The notes beneath the pieces were generated by a model. The model searched no databases, was not told the origin of the DNA, and was given only the letters and a program-made list of their open reading frames with translations. Below are positions 7,195 through 16,083 of a stretch of 64,000 nucleotides of DNA, piece by piece. Source of the DNA: Flavobacteriaceae bacterium R38 (GTDB lineage Bacteria; Bacteroidota; Bacteroidia; Flavobacteriales; Flavobacteriaceae); contig WXYP01000004.1 in NCBI GenBank assembly GCA_009901575.1, forward strand, positions 434,001-498,000, in the 5' to 3' direction. Positions within the stretch are counted from its first letter, which is position 1; each line of letters opens with the position of its first letter. Both the position numbers and the translations under genes were made by a program.

Positions 7195-8553
7195 TTAAAA
7201 CTGCAGGATAAGTTTGGCAATGTAAAAGAATAAGAATATTCCAAAAATATCATTGCTGGTAGTGATAAAAGGTCCGGTAGCAATAGCAGGGTCAATACCT
7301 CTTTTGTCAAGAATGATAGGTACAAATGTTCCTACCAAAGCAGCTACAATGATAACACACATTAACGCTACAGCAATAGTTAAGCTAAACGAAATCTGGT
7401 AATTCATGATGTAACCAAATACAACGACCAATCCGGCCAATGCCAGGCCGTTGATAAGACTCAAACTAACCTCTTTGAGTAATCGGTTCCATAAACTTCC
7501 TTTTACAATATCATTGGCTAAACCTTGTACGATAATGGCACTGGATTGTACGCCGACATTTCCAGCCATTGCAGCTATTAGAGGGGTGAAAAAGAACAAT
7601 CTTTTTACATTTTCGTTCTTCATCAACTCTTCAAAATCTTCAAGAATGAAGACACTTGCCAGTCCGCCCAGAAGACCTAAAACTAACCAGGGGAGGCGTG
7701 CTTTTGTTAACTCCCAAATATTATCATCGGCTTCTACTTCCTGTGTAATACCTGCTGCTAACTGATAATCTTTCTCAGCCTCTTCTTTAATAACATCTAC
7801 AATATCATCAATAGTAATTCTACCAACTAACCTTCCGGTTTCATCTATCACAGGGATAGCTTCCAAATCGTATTTAGACATTACTTTGGCAACATCTTCT
7901 GCCTTATCGTGAACGGTAACATAGTCCACTTTAGGAATATAAACTTCGCTTATCTGTGTTTTAGTAGAAGTGGTCAATAAATCTTTTAAAGAAAGCCTCC
8001 CTTTTAATTTTTCGTCATCGTCAACCACATAAATAGAATGTACTCTTGTAACGTTTTCTGCCTGGATTCTCATTTCTTTGACACAGGTAAGTACATTCCA
8101 GTTTTCATTAACACTTACTAACTCTTTTGCCATTAAACCACCCGCTGAGTTTTCGTCATAGCGTAAAAGCTCGACGATATCTTTTGCATGTTCTTTATCT
8201 TCTATGTTGGATATGACTTCCTGAACACGCTCTTCGGGAAGCTCTGCAACAATATCTGCTGCATCATCGGTGTCTAATTCGAGCAACTCTCCTGCAATTT
8301 CCTCGGCAGATAAGTTTTTAAGAATACGCTCCCTGACATCGTCATCCAGTTCAGTGAGAATATCAGATGTTTTATCACTATCAAGTAATTTAATCAGATA
8401 AGTAGCTTCGTCTAACTCTAATTCATCGACAATTTCTGCAACATCAGCATAATGCACATCTTTTAGCAATTCTAAAAGTGCTTTTTCGCTTTTGCTTTCA
8501 ATGAGCTGTTTAATTTGCTCTATGAGTTCTATGCTGAGTTTAAACGTTGTCAT
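7195..8553 (-). CDS. mgtE: Magnesium transporter MgtE
   Basis: A 452-aa protein with the full MgtE layout. It has an acidic helical N domain (~1-130) with [21 protein letters not shown], a pair of CBS domains (~135-260) with ...[14 protein letters not shown], and a C-terminal five-helix membrane domain (~285-452) carrying [18 protein letters not shown] and the late [15 protein letters not shown] signature of the pore. It is a Mg2+-gated inner-membrane channel. It overlaps the rsmA stop by 14 nt, so the two are translationally coupled. Confidence 0.95.
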   Translation of the reverse strand: MTTFKLSIELIEQIKQLIESKSEKALLELLKDVHYADVAEIVDELELDEATYLIKLLDSDKTSDILTELDDDVRERILKNLSAEEIAGELLELDTDDAADIVAELPEERVQEVISNIEDKEHAKDIVELLRYDENSAGGLMAKELVSVNENWNVLTCVKEMRIQAENVTRVHSIYVVDDDEKLKGRLSLKDLLTTSTKTQISEVYIPKVDYVTVHDKAEDVAKVMSKYDLEAIPVIDETGRLVGRITIDDIVDVIKEEAEKDYQLAAGITQEVEADDNIWELTKARLPWLVLGLLGGLASVFILEDFEELMKNENVKRLFFFTPLIAAMAGNVGVQSSAIIVQGLANDIVKGSLWNRLLKEVSLSLINGLALAGLVVVFGYIMNYQISFSLTIAVALMCVIIVAALVGTFVPIILDKRGIDPAIATGPFITTSNDIFGIFLFFYIAKLILQF

Positions 8554-9319
8554 TTTCTATCTTCTGAGTGAGCGCTATAAAATCTGAAACACTTAGTTGT
8601 TCCGGACGCTGCCCAAAGATAGTATCTTCTTTTAAATTATCAGACAAGTTGAAAGTTTTTAAACTGTTACGTAATGTTTTTCTTCTTTGCTGAAAAGCTG
8701 TTTTTACCACTCTGAAAAATAACTTTTCGTCACATGGAAGTTTTTTATCTTTCTTTCTGGTAAGACGTAACACTCCCGATTTTACCTTGGGAGGAGGTGT
8801 AAACACTTGCTCAGAGACTGTAAACAAATATTCGGCATCGTAAAAGGCTTGTACCAAAACAGATAAAATTCCATAGGTTTTGCTACCCTCTTTCTCGCAA
8901 ACACGTGCAGCAACCTCTTTTTGAAACATTCCACAAAATTCCGGAACCTGGTCACGCATTTCCAGCATTTTAAAGATAATCTGGGAAGAAATATTATAAG
9001 GAAAGTTGCCTATAATGGCAAAAGGCTCATTGTTAAAGATGGTATTGAGATCGTATTTTAAAAAATCTTCAGAGATGATCCGATTAGACAATTGAAGGTA
9101 ATTGGCTTGTAAATAGGAGACCGATTCTGTATCTATTTCAATTACATATGTGGTGACCGGCTTTTTTAAAAGATATTTGGTAAGAACTCCCATTCCGGGA
9201 CCAATTTCCAATATCGTTTTATAATTATTAAGTGTGAGTGAAGACGCTATTTTTTCAGCGATATTTTCATCGTTTAAAAAATGTTGTCCCAGATGTTTTT
9301 TAGCACGTACCTTATCCAT
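8540..9319 (-). CDS. rsmA: 16S rRNA (adenine1518/1519-N6)-dimethyltransferase
   Basis: A 259-aa SAM-dependent methyltransferase that dimethylates two adjacent adenines in helix 45 of 16S rRNA. It shows [11 protein letters not shown] at the start, motif [12 protein letters not shown], and the catalytic NFPYNISS (NLPY equivalent), then the helical rRNA-binding C-terminus with [12 protein letters not shown]. Length matches the family. It overlaps both the upstream membrane-protein gene (8 nt) and downstream mgtE (14 nt), so it sits in a tight operon. Confidence 0.95.
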   Translation of the reverse strand: MDKVRAKKHLGQHFLNDENIAEKIASSLTLNNYKTILEIGPGMGVLTKYLLKKPVTTYVIEIDTESVSYLQANYLQLSNRIISEDFLKYDLNTIFNNEPFAIIGNFPYNISSQIIFKMLEMRDQVPEFCGMFQKEVAARVCEKEGSKTYGILSVLVQAFYDAEYLFTVSEQVFTPPPKVKSGVLRLTRKKDKKLPCDEKLFFRVVKTAFQQRRKTLRNSLKTFNLSDNLKEDTIFGQRPEQLSVSDFIALTQKIENDNV

Positions 9320-9722
9320 TTTTTAGACGATCTTGAAGAGTTTCTTCTATTTCAAGCTGATCTTGTTTTTTTAACCATGATAGTTCCAGATCGATTCGTT
9401 TACCTTCTTTTGTAAGGATATAAGGTTCACTCCCTCCTCTGGAAATATGAAAAGCTTCAATTTCAGAAAAAGGAAGTTTTTTATAACGATAGGTAAGCGT
9501 ATCTTTTTCTATAATAATCACAGGTTTATTTGAAATAATGACTACATAAATGATGAATAAACTGATTATTATAAAAATACCGGCAACTATAGTATTAATC
9601 AGAAATCCGAAACCTAAGGCAGAAAAGAAAAATATGTATAAAAGGCATGCCAGTGCAATAAGCAAAATAGTAATGCATATTTTAAAATAATAGAAGTTGG
9701 TTGCCTTATATATTTTTTTCAT
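9312..9722 (-). CDS. Small two-helix membrane protein of unknown function
   Basis: A 136-aa protein with two hydrophobic helices at ~12-34 and ~38-64. They are followed by a soluble tail ([29 protein letters not shown]...) whose strand pattern resembles membrane-associated PH-like domains seen in small Bacteroidetes proteins. I do not recognise a named family. It overlaps the rsmA start by 8 nt and so is co-transcribed with rsmA and mgtE. No catalytic motif is evident. Confidence 0.7.
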   Translation of the reverse strand: MKKIYKATNFYYFKICITILLIALACLLYIFFFSALGFGFLINTIVAGIFIIISLFIIYVVIISNKPVIIIEKDTLTYRYKKLPFSEIEAFHISRGGSEPYILTKEGKRIDLELSWLKKQDQLEIEETLQDRLKNG

Positions 9723-9816
9723 GGGTTTGTAATTATTGTTTTAAAGCGGTCACATGTTGTTCACCATTCATTATTGCCATCGGAGAATGAAAATTTAACA
9801 AGTTCGTTTCCAACCT

Positions 9817-10128
9817 CTAATGATTACTGACAACTTCCAATTCGGTTCTAAAGCTTACTATTTTATCAGAAAAATGCTTTACAGCATCTGCCCGTAACCG
9901 AGAGGCATCTTCTTGATAATATTTTTCAAGAGTGTTTTTACTATCTGTTGTGTATTGAACTGCATATGTAATACCTCCCATTTCTTCTTCTACCTGCACT
10001 CTTAACATTCTTGCGTCAGAAAATTTTCCAAGCGCTAACATTTCAGGAATGTGAGTTTCGTTCATCCATTTTAACCATTTTTCATGAACAGATTCGTCTA
10101 CATTGGTAGTTACATTATATATATACAT
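9817..10128 (-). CDS. DUF4286 family protein
   Basis: A 103-aa cytosolic protein starting MYIYNVTTNVDESVHEKWL, with ETHIPEMLALGKFSDARMLRV and YAVQYTTDSKNTLEKYYQ. This is the DUF4286 ferredoxin-like family found near rsmA in flavobacteria. No enzymatic function is established. It lies upstream of the rsmA/mgtE cluster on the same strand with a 94-nt gap. The 5' region holds only degenerate AT-rich repeats. Confidence 0.85.
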   Translation of the reverse strand: MYIYNVTTNVDESVHEKWLKWMNETHIPEMLALGKFSDARMLRVQVEEEMGGITYAVQYTTDSKNTLEKYYQEDASRLRADAVKHFSDKIVSFRTELEVVSNH

Positions 10129-10328
10129 ATGCTTTTATTTGAAGCTACAAATGTACGGTGTTTTTTGATGAATTGTTGAAAGGATTATACGTTTAGGCGT
10201 TTAGTAATTTAATTTATCTACAGTCTACAGTAAGGTGAAACTGTTGAATCGTGTAATTGATGAAGTTGATTTGTTGAATCGTTTAGGAGATGTTTGATTT
10301 TATACCTTTCAATTAACCAATTTAATAA

Positions 10329-12113
10329 CTAATTAATAGCATCCCCACGAAGTTTTCGGTATTTTTTCCTGGCATCTACAGCAAAAATACTATCGGCATG
10401 ATCTAGAATGATCTTTTCGTAATATTCTTTTGCTTTTTCAGGATCGTTTAAATGATTTTTATAAAGTTCTCCAAGGGCATATAGCGCATCATCTGCAAGA
10501 ATATCAAAAGCAAAGAATTCTATGATTTTAATGTAGTTTAATCGAGCTCTGTCATATTGACCAGATTTTTCCAATAACTTCCCTTGCTTTAGAAGGGCTT
10601 CATCTTCAATACTTTCCCCTTTATGATCTGTAATTATTTTGTCAAGCAAATCGATAGCACTTTTATCTTTATTCTGATAGGCTAGCAAATCGGCTTTAGC
10701 AAATATTTTTAAAGCAGTTTGTGTAGAATCCTCCAGGGAATTATCAGAAATAAGTAAACTCAATTGCATGGCATCATTAGCAATTAATTGAGTGGTAGAC
10801 GATCTCAATACTTTTAATTGTGTCAACGACCAGTCAAAATCTCCTTTATAAAAACTGGTTTTAGCCACTTTAAAACGCGCAGTTTGAGCAATGACATCAT
10901 TTTTTAATGATTTTTGAACCTGGGAGTAATAAATAAGTGCCTGGTTAAACTTTTCATCATATACTAAAATATCTGCCAGTGTAATTTTAATATTAGCTTT
11001 TTGAAAACGATTTAAAGGTAATTTTAAACTCTCCTTGAGAAGTTCCTGGGCATCATCAATCTTATCCATATAAAATGCCAGAAACTTTGCATAACCAGCC
11101 TGTAATTCTATAGTTTCAGGATAATTGCCAAACTCCTGGATTAACACTTTATATTTTTCATTAATATCTGCATAATCTTTTTCAGAAGCTTGTTGTAACT
11201 CAAAATCGATAATATAAAGGTTTGCTCTTAATTGTAGCGACCTATTACTGGTATTTTCTATTACATATTCAAAAACAGTTGTTGCTATTTCAAAGTCGTT
11301 TTCTTCAAGACTTACTAAGCCTAGATCAACCAGTCTTTGGATATTTGGTAGTTCCGAACGTTTTAAAATTGCTTTTTCCTGGGCAAAAGCACTCCTGAAT
11401 TGTTTCTGCTGAATAAATAACCAACTAAGTAATTCATTCCAAAGCACATCCGGATCTGCTTGTGATTTTTTGAGCAGTGCTTTTTTTAGTAATATGTTAT
11501 TTTCTTCTTCCGGATCATCTCCAATAAATTGATTGATATTGCGAAGAATATTAGGTTTGTATGCCCTGTTATTATTGATTAAATCCAAATAACTGGTAAA
11601 CATTTTTTCGATTTTACCTTGTTCCCCATAAATCCTGGCAATTTCGAGGTTAAGATTGTTATTTGGAGTTAATTCCATTGATCGTCTGTAGGTTCTAAGA
11701 GCATAATCCAAAAGAATTTTTTTCTTAAAACTGTTACCTACTACAAAAGCATAACCGGGATTCTCATTTATTCTGTTTATGGCTAACTCATAATATTTCT
11801 TAGCCTCATCATCTTTGTTTTGTAAAGCGTAATTATAACCAAGTTCTACCAGAAAGTTTGGAGGGAAAAACGGAGTATTGATTTTAGGGAGTAAAATTGA
11901 CTCAACTAGCTCATATTTTTCTAATTGCTGATGACATTCAATAAGATATTGAAGATAATCTGCCCTGTTAGGGTTTTTAGCATATAACTTTTCGTAGTAT
12001 AAAGCAGCTTTTTCAAAAGAACCATCTTCAAAGTATTGTCGTGCAAGAGCATCACTTTGAGCGAAGGTTTTAAAACCGATTAAGAATGTTATAATAATTA
12101 AAAAGTGCTTCAA
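10329..12113 (-). CDS. Exported tetratricopeptide-repeat protein
   Basis: I start this gene at a TTG at 12113, which gives LKHFLIIITFLIGFKTFAQ, a clean signal peptide ending FAQ. The longer ATG version (12218) adds 35 residues that run across a terminator hairpin, so I reject it. The mature protein (~575 aa) is built of degenerate TPR motifs, e.g. ARQYFEDGSFEKAALYYEKLY near the N-terminus and DDALYALGELYKNHLNDPEKA near the C-terminus. It is probably a periplasmic scaffold. The gene lies between serS and the DUF4286/rsmA cluster, a conserved flavobacterial order. Its partners are unknown. Confidence 0.85.
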   Translation of the reverse strand: MKHFLIIITFLIGFKTFAQSDALARQYFEDGSFEKAALYYEKLYAKNPNRADYLQYLIECHQQLEKYELVESILLPKINTPFFPPNFLVELGYNYALQNKDDEAKKYYELAINRINENPGYAFVVGNSFKKKILLDYALRTYRRSMELTPNNNLNLEIARIYGEQGKIEKMFTSYLDLINNNRAYKPNILRNINQFIGDDPEEENNILLKKALLKKSQADPDVLWNELLSWLFIQQKQFRSAFAQEKAILKRSELPNIQRLVDLGLVSLEENDFEIATTVFEYVIENTSNRSLQLRANLYIIDFELQQASEKDYADINEKYKVLIQEFGNYPETIELQAGYAKFLAFYMDKIDDAQELLKESLKLPLNRFQKANIKITLADILVYDEKFNQALIYYSQVQKSLKNDVIAQTARFKVAKTSFYKGDFDWSLTQLKVLRSSTTQLIANDAMQLSLLISDNSLEDSTQTALKIFAKADLLAYQNKDKSAIDLLDKIITDHKGESIEDEALLKQGKLLEKSGQYDRARLNYIKIIEFFAFDILADDALYALGELYKNHLNDPEKAKEYYEKIILDHADSIFAVDARKKYRKLRGDAIN

Positions 12114-12428
12114 AAAATAAAGTCGTTTTTCCAAAGATAATACAACCGATATGAAAAAATAGTTAAGATTATTTAAAAAACAAAAAAACCCAGGCATATT
12201 ATGCCTGGGTGGTACCAATCAAAATAATAGTGCTATTAATCGATATACTTAACGTATGATTTATTATTTAATATTGGCATATAAAATACTGTTATAAATA
12301 TCAAAGTACTTTGGCCTAATAATCTTATATAAAAAGTGGGAATACCACAGTCCAGATTTTATAAAATGGCAATTCAGTAAGATTTAGGCAACCCAAATCT
12401 AGAAAAAAAAGTTGTAAAAACCAAATTT
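12114..12428. other. Intergenic stretch between serS and the TPR gene
   Basis: About 315 nt without a gene. It contains the minus-strand terminator at 12166-12210 and AT-rich sequence. A second, imperfect hairpin lies close to the serS stop near 12380-12401 and lacks a T-run in the minus orientation. I see no RNA gene or ORF here. Confidence 0.5.
12166..12210 (-). terminator. Rho-independent terminator after serS
   Basis: On the minus strand CCCAGGCAT (12209-12201), a 3-nt loop and ATGCCTGGG (12197-12189) form a perfect 9-bp stem, followed by a long T-rich run (12188-12166). It lies 220 nt beyond the serS stop and just before the TTG start of the TPR gene. Confidence 0.85.
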
Positions 12429-13703
12429 TCAGGAAATTGTATCAAAACCCGTATAAGGAATAAGTACATCCGGAATTTTAATTCCGCCCTCAGTTTGGTA
12501 GTTTTCCAGAATCCCTGCCAGTACTCTTGGCAGCGCTAAAGAGCTTCCGTTTAATGTATGTGCAAGTTGACTTTTACCATTTTTATCCTTAAACCTGAGC
12601 TTTAAACGATTGGTCTGGTAAGTTTCAAAATTAGAAACAGAACTTATCTCTAACCATCTGTTTTGAGCTGTAGAGAATACTTCAAAGTCGTATGTCAATG
12701 CAGACGTAAAGCCCAGATCACCACCACATAATCGTAAAATACGATAAGGTAATTTAAGCTCGCGAAGTATATTTTTAATATGCTCTACCATCCCATCAAG
12801 TGCTTCATAAGATGTATCGGGATGTTCAACTCGTACAATTTCTACTTTATCAAATTGATGCAGCCTGTTCAGACCTCTTACATGCGCCCCGTAGCTTCCT
12901 GCTTCTCTTCTAAAACAAGGCGTATATGCCGTGCAACATATAGGAAAATCTTTTTCTTTTATGATGTCGTTTCTAAAGAGATTAGTAACCGGAACTTCTG
13001 CAGTAGGGATTAAGAATAACGGATTATCTTCAGAAACGGTATACATTTGCCCTTCCTTATCCGGTAATTGACCAGTACCATAACCAGAAGCTTCATTTAT
13101 CAAATGAGGAACCTGGTATTCTTTATAACCAGCCTCGGTATTTTTATCTAAGAAATAAGAGATTAAGGCACGTTGTAACCTGGCACCTTTTCCTTTATAG
13201 ACTGGAAATCCGGCTCCGGTAATTTTGGTCCCTAATTCAAAATCAATAATATCGTATTTCTTTGCTAATTCCCAATGCGGAAGTGCTTTTTCATTTAATT
13301 CTGGAATAGTACCTTCTGCAAAAACCTCTTCATTATCTTCATCTGAATTTCCTGTGGGAACAGATGGATGAGGGATATTAGGAATTTGATAAAGCAATTG
13401 CTGCAAATCATTTGCTTTATCGTTTAACTTAACTTTTAAACCTTCTTCAAATTCTTTTAATTTCTTAGACTCTGCCCTAAGAAGATTACCTTTCTCGTGA
13501 TTGCCAGCTTTAAAAAGTTCTCCTATTTCTTTGGATAGCTTATTGGATTTTGATAAAGAGTTGTCCAATTCTGTTTGCATGGTCCTTCTTGCTTCATCAA
13601 AAGAAAGAACGTCATTAATCATTCCGGCAGCATCAAGATTTCTCTTGGCCAGGGCTTCAATAATCATTTCTTTGTTTTCCCTGATAAAAGGTACTTGTAA
13701 CAT
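12429..13703 (-). CDS. serS: Seryl-tRNA synthetase
   Basis: A 424-aa class II aminoacyl-tRNA synthetase that charges tRNA-Ser. It has an N-terminal long antiparallel coiled coil (~25-105) that grips the tRNA-Ser variable arm. The class II core follows, with motif 2 around CFRREAGSYG and GLNRLHQFDKVE, and motif 3 NGSSLALPRVLAGILE near the C-terminus. Length is normal. It is followed by a strong terminator and preceded by the HTTM gene on the same strand. Confidence 0.97.
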   Translation of the reverse strand: MLQVPFIRENKEMIIEALAKRNLDAAGMINDVLSFDEARRTMQTELDNSLSKSNKLSKEIGELFKAGNHEKGNLLRAESKKLKEFEEGLKVKLNDKANDLQQLLYQIPNIPHPSVPTGNSDEDNEEVFAEGTIPELNEKALPHWELAKKYDIIDFELGTKITGAGFPVYKGKGARLQRALISYFLDKNTEAGYKEYQVPHLINEASGYGTGQLPDKEGQMYTVSEDNPLFLIPTAEVPVTNLFRNDIIKEKDFPICCTAYTPCFRREAGSYGAHVRGLNRLHQFDKVEIVRVEHPDTSYEALDGMVEHIKNILRELKLPYRILRLCGGDLGFTSALTYDFEVFSTAQNRWLEISSVSNFETYQTNRLKLRFKDKNGKSQLAHTLNGSSLALPRVLAGILENYQTEGGIKIPDVLIPYTGFDTIS

Positions 13704-13771
13704 AAGCTATCTTGTTTTGTTTAAAAAGAAGGACAAATTTAATGTAATTAGGAAAAATAGCTAACTTAAAT

Positions 13772-15103
13772 CTATTCTTTTTCCGAAGGTAAAATCCATG
13801 AATGGTGTTTAAAATGTGACCATTCTTCCATGGATAAATCGACATTAGGGTCTATCAAGGTTTTATAAGGGCCATTGTTAACTTTTATTTTACCCATGCC
13901 GTAAATGGCAACTTCTTTTCCTTGTGAAGCATATTCTTTTTTTAAACGCTGTACAAACTGCCATATCACATCTGGTTTGGTGCCTATGATTCGGCTTTGT
14001 TTTCTCGATAAATATTTTTTCGGATTTACAATTTCGACAGCATCTGTATTTTTATCGACTACTTTAAATCGTATGTAGCCGCTTTTAGACCGTAACATCA
14101 TCCTCCAACTCATTCTATGTCCTTCTTCTGTCCAGAGGACATCATCTTTTATTAGCCAGTGCCTTAATGGTAAAGCTATTTGAATGATAAAATAAACAGA
14201 TCCCAGGATAACAAATGCTTTTCTATAGGAAGGGATGTGGATACTGCTTACTTGTAATTCGGGTTTTTTCTTTAAAAAGAGTCTTCGAATATAATCCGGT
14301 TCAAAAAAGAACAAGGTAAATGCCAAAGACATATATGGAAAAATACCTATCTGAAGCACAATAGAGTTAAATATGTGAAAGATAATAGATGCTGCAAAAG
14401 CAATTTTACGGGTTGGTTTCCATAGTAATAGAGGAACAATTAGAAGGTCGTAAAAAATACCGACATAAGTAATTAAGTAATGCACCCATTTTAGCTGGAG
14501 AAAATCTCCGATAATCGGATACCCTTTTCGGGCCGACATTAAATTTTCTACAACAGTAGTATCAATCCAATCCGGATAGAGTTTAGCAACAGAAGCATAT
14601 GTATACACTATCCATAATTGCAGGATTATAATCCATGAACACCAATTAGGCATTGATAAAGATTGAATTTTCGGATTTCTTTTTACATCAATTGACGCAT
14701 ATTTATGAGCAGGAACTAGCAACATCAATAAACAAATAATGATAAGCAGGTAATAGTGATTATTGTATGAAGACTTTTGCATGAGGTAAACTCCGGTCCA
14801 CATTACAGTAAAAAAACCAAGACTCCATTTGTATTTATACCCTAACATTACCAATAATCCAAAAACTCCCATTAACGTATAGTAAGCGTACATCCAATTT
14901 CCGGGAAGTGGTTGCAACCATTCAAATCCGATGAAGGAAAAAGTAAAATCGGGTTCTATCAGGGTACGTTTGATCCAGCCGGTAAAAATGGCTCCTACAG
15001 ATTCCAGAAAGAGTAGTAATCCGAATATAATCCGGAAAACGATTAATGGAGCATTATCGATTTGCTTAAAGAGAAATTGATCAATTACTTCTTTTTTGAA
15101 CAT
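13772..15103 (-). CDS. HTTM-domain (vitamin K-dependent gamma-carboxylase-like) membrane protein
   Basis: A 443-aa polytopic protein with about seven to eight hydrophobic helices in the first ~330 residues. Motifs such as LIVFRIIFGLLLFLES, ASVAKLYPDWI and IFHIFNSIVLQIGIFPYMSL mark the HTTM family, which shares its fold with vitamin K-dependent gamma-carboxylases. A soluble C-terminal domain of ~110 aa follows. The bacterial function is unknown. It overlaps the ribF stop by 23 nt, so it is translationally coupled to ribF and lies upstream of serS. Confidence 0.85.
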   Translation of the reverse strand: MFKKEVIDQFLFKQIDNAPLIVFRIIFGLLLFLESVGAIFTGWIKRTLIEPDFTFSFIGFEWLQPLPGNWMYAYYTLMGVFGLLVMLGYKYKWSLGFFTVMWTGVYLMQKSSYNNHYYLLIIICLLMLLVPAHKYASIDVKRNPKIQSLSMPNWCSWIIILQLWIVYTYASVAKLYPDWIDTTVVENLMSARKGYPIIGDFLQLKWVHYLITYVGIFYDLLIVPLLLWKPTRKIAFAASIIFHIFNSIVLQIGIFPYMSLAFTLFFFEPDYIRRLFLKKKPELQVSSIHIPSYRKAFVILGSVYFIIQIALPLRHWLIKDDVLWTEEGHRMSWRMMLRSKSGYIRFKVVDKNTDAVEIVNPKKYLSRKQSRIIGTKPDVIWQFVQRLKKEYASQGKEVAIYGMGKIKVNNGPYKTLIDPNVDLSMEEWSHFKHHSWILPSEKE

Positions 15104-16016
15104 AACTTAAAGCGTTTTCTCTATCAATATTGAGTTGATTCTTTAGTGCATCTATAGAGTCAAAGCGTTTCTCGTCTCTTAATCTTTTCAAAAGAGTTAC
15201 CTGTATTTTTTGATCGTAAAGATCTTTGTTGAGATCAAAGAAATGAACTTCAATAGTTTTTTCAGTACCATTTACGGTAGGGTTAAAACCAATATTCATC
15301 ATCCCGTAAACTGTTTTATTCATCATTTTACTTTCCACTACATAAACTCCATTTTTCGGAATCAATTTATAAGGCTCTTCTACGTGAAGATTCGCAGTTG
15401 GAAATTCTATCTTTTTACCAAGGCCTTTTCCTCTGGTAACTGTCCCTGTAATCATAAAAGAATAGCCCAGGAAAGCATTGGCAGTTTCAATATCTCCTTC
15501 ATGCAAGGCATTTCTTATTTTGGTAGAACTGATAGAAACTTCATTGAGTTCTTCTGCCGATATTTGTTCTACTTCAAAATTAAATAAATCACCAAACTCA
15601 ATTAAATCTTTGATTGTTGCGGTTCGGTTTCTGCCAAAACGATGGTCGTATCCAATAATGACCTTTTTTACATGCAATTGCTCTACCAGGATATCCCTGA
15701 CAAACTGTAAAGCAGTAAGTCTTGAGAAATCTTTAGTAAAAGGATAAACTACTAATTGATCTAAACCAGCTTTTTCAAGAATATCTTTCTTTTCATCCAG
15801 AGTGGTGATTAATTTTAAATCGGTATTCTGCTGAAGCACCATCCTTGGGTGAGGGAAAAAGGTAAGGATTGTAGTTTTAAAATCATTGTCTTTAGTACTG
15901 TCAATTAGTTTATTGATGATTTTTTTATGGCCCAAATGAACTCCGTCAAACGTTCCAATGGTTACGATAGTGTGGAATTGACCGTTAAAATCTGACGTGT
16001 TTTCGATTATAATCAC
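15081..16016 (-). CDS. ribF: Bifunctional riboflavin kinase / FAD synthetase
   Basis: A 311-aa cytosolic enzyme converting riboflavin to FMN and FMN to FAD. The N-terminal nucleotidyltransferase has TIGTFDGVHLGHKKII (~17-32), GYDHRFGRNR and ISSTKIR. The C-terminal riboflavin kinase domain (~185-311) has TGTVTRGKGLGKKIEFPTANL and the later VHFFD. Both halves are complete and length is typical. It heads the minus-strand group ribF-HTTM-serS and is divergent from the secreted protease at 16084. Confidence 0.95.
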   Translation of the reverse strand: MIIIENTSDFNGQFHTIVTIGTFDGVHLGHKKIINKLIDSTKDNDFKTTILTFFPHPRMVLQQNTDLKLITTLDEKKDILEKAGLDQLVVYPFTKDFSRLTALQFVRDILVEQLHVKKVIIGYDHRFGRNRTATIKDLIEFGDLFNFEVEQISAEELNEVSISSTKIRNALHEGDIETANAFLGYSFMITGTVTRGKGLGKKIEFPTANLHVEEPYKLIPKNGVYVVESKMMNKTVYGMMNIGFNPTVNGTEKTIEVHFFDLNKDLYDQKIQVTLLKRLRDEKRFDSIDALKNQLNIDRENALSYVQKRSN

Positions 16017-16083
16017 TTAAATACTAAAATTATGATAAAAAACTATATGTTTGTTTTGCAATAAGATGTAATAGCTCCCAAAC

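Noticed and set aside
10200-10300. Short related stretches (GTTGAATCGTGTAATTG / TTGTTGAATCGTTTAGG) between DUF4286 and the TPR gene
   Set aside because: They are degenerate, without regular spacing or symmetry; probably simple intergenic drift, not a CRISPR or satellite array.
12370-12412. Hairpin near the serS stop (AGATTT..AAATCT)
   Set aside because: It has a mismatch and lacks a T-run on the serS strand; the strong hairpin at 12189-12209 is the better terminator.
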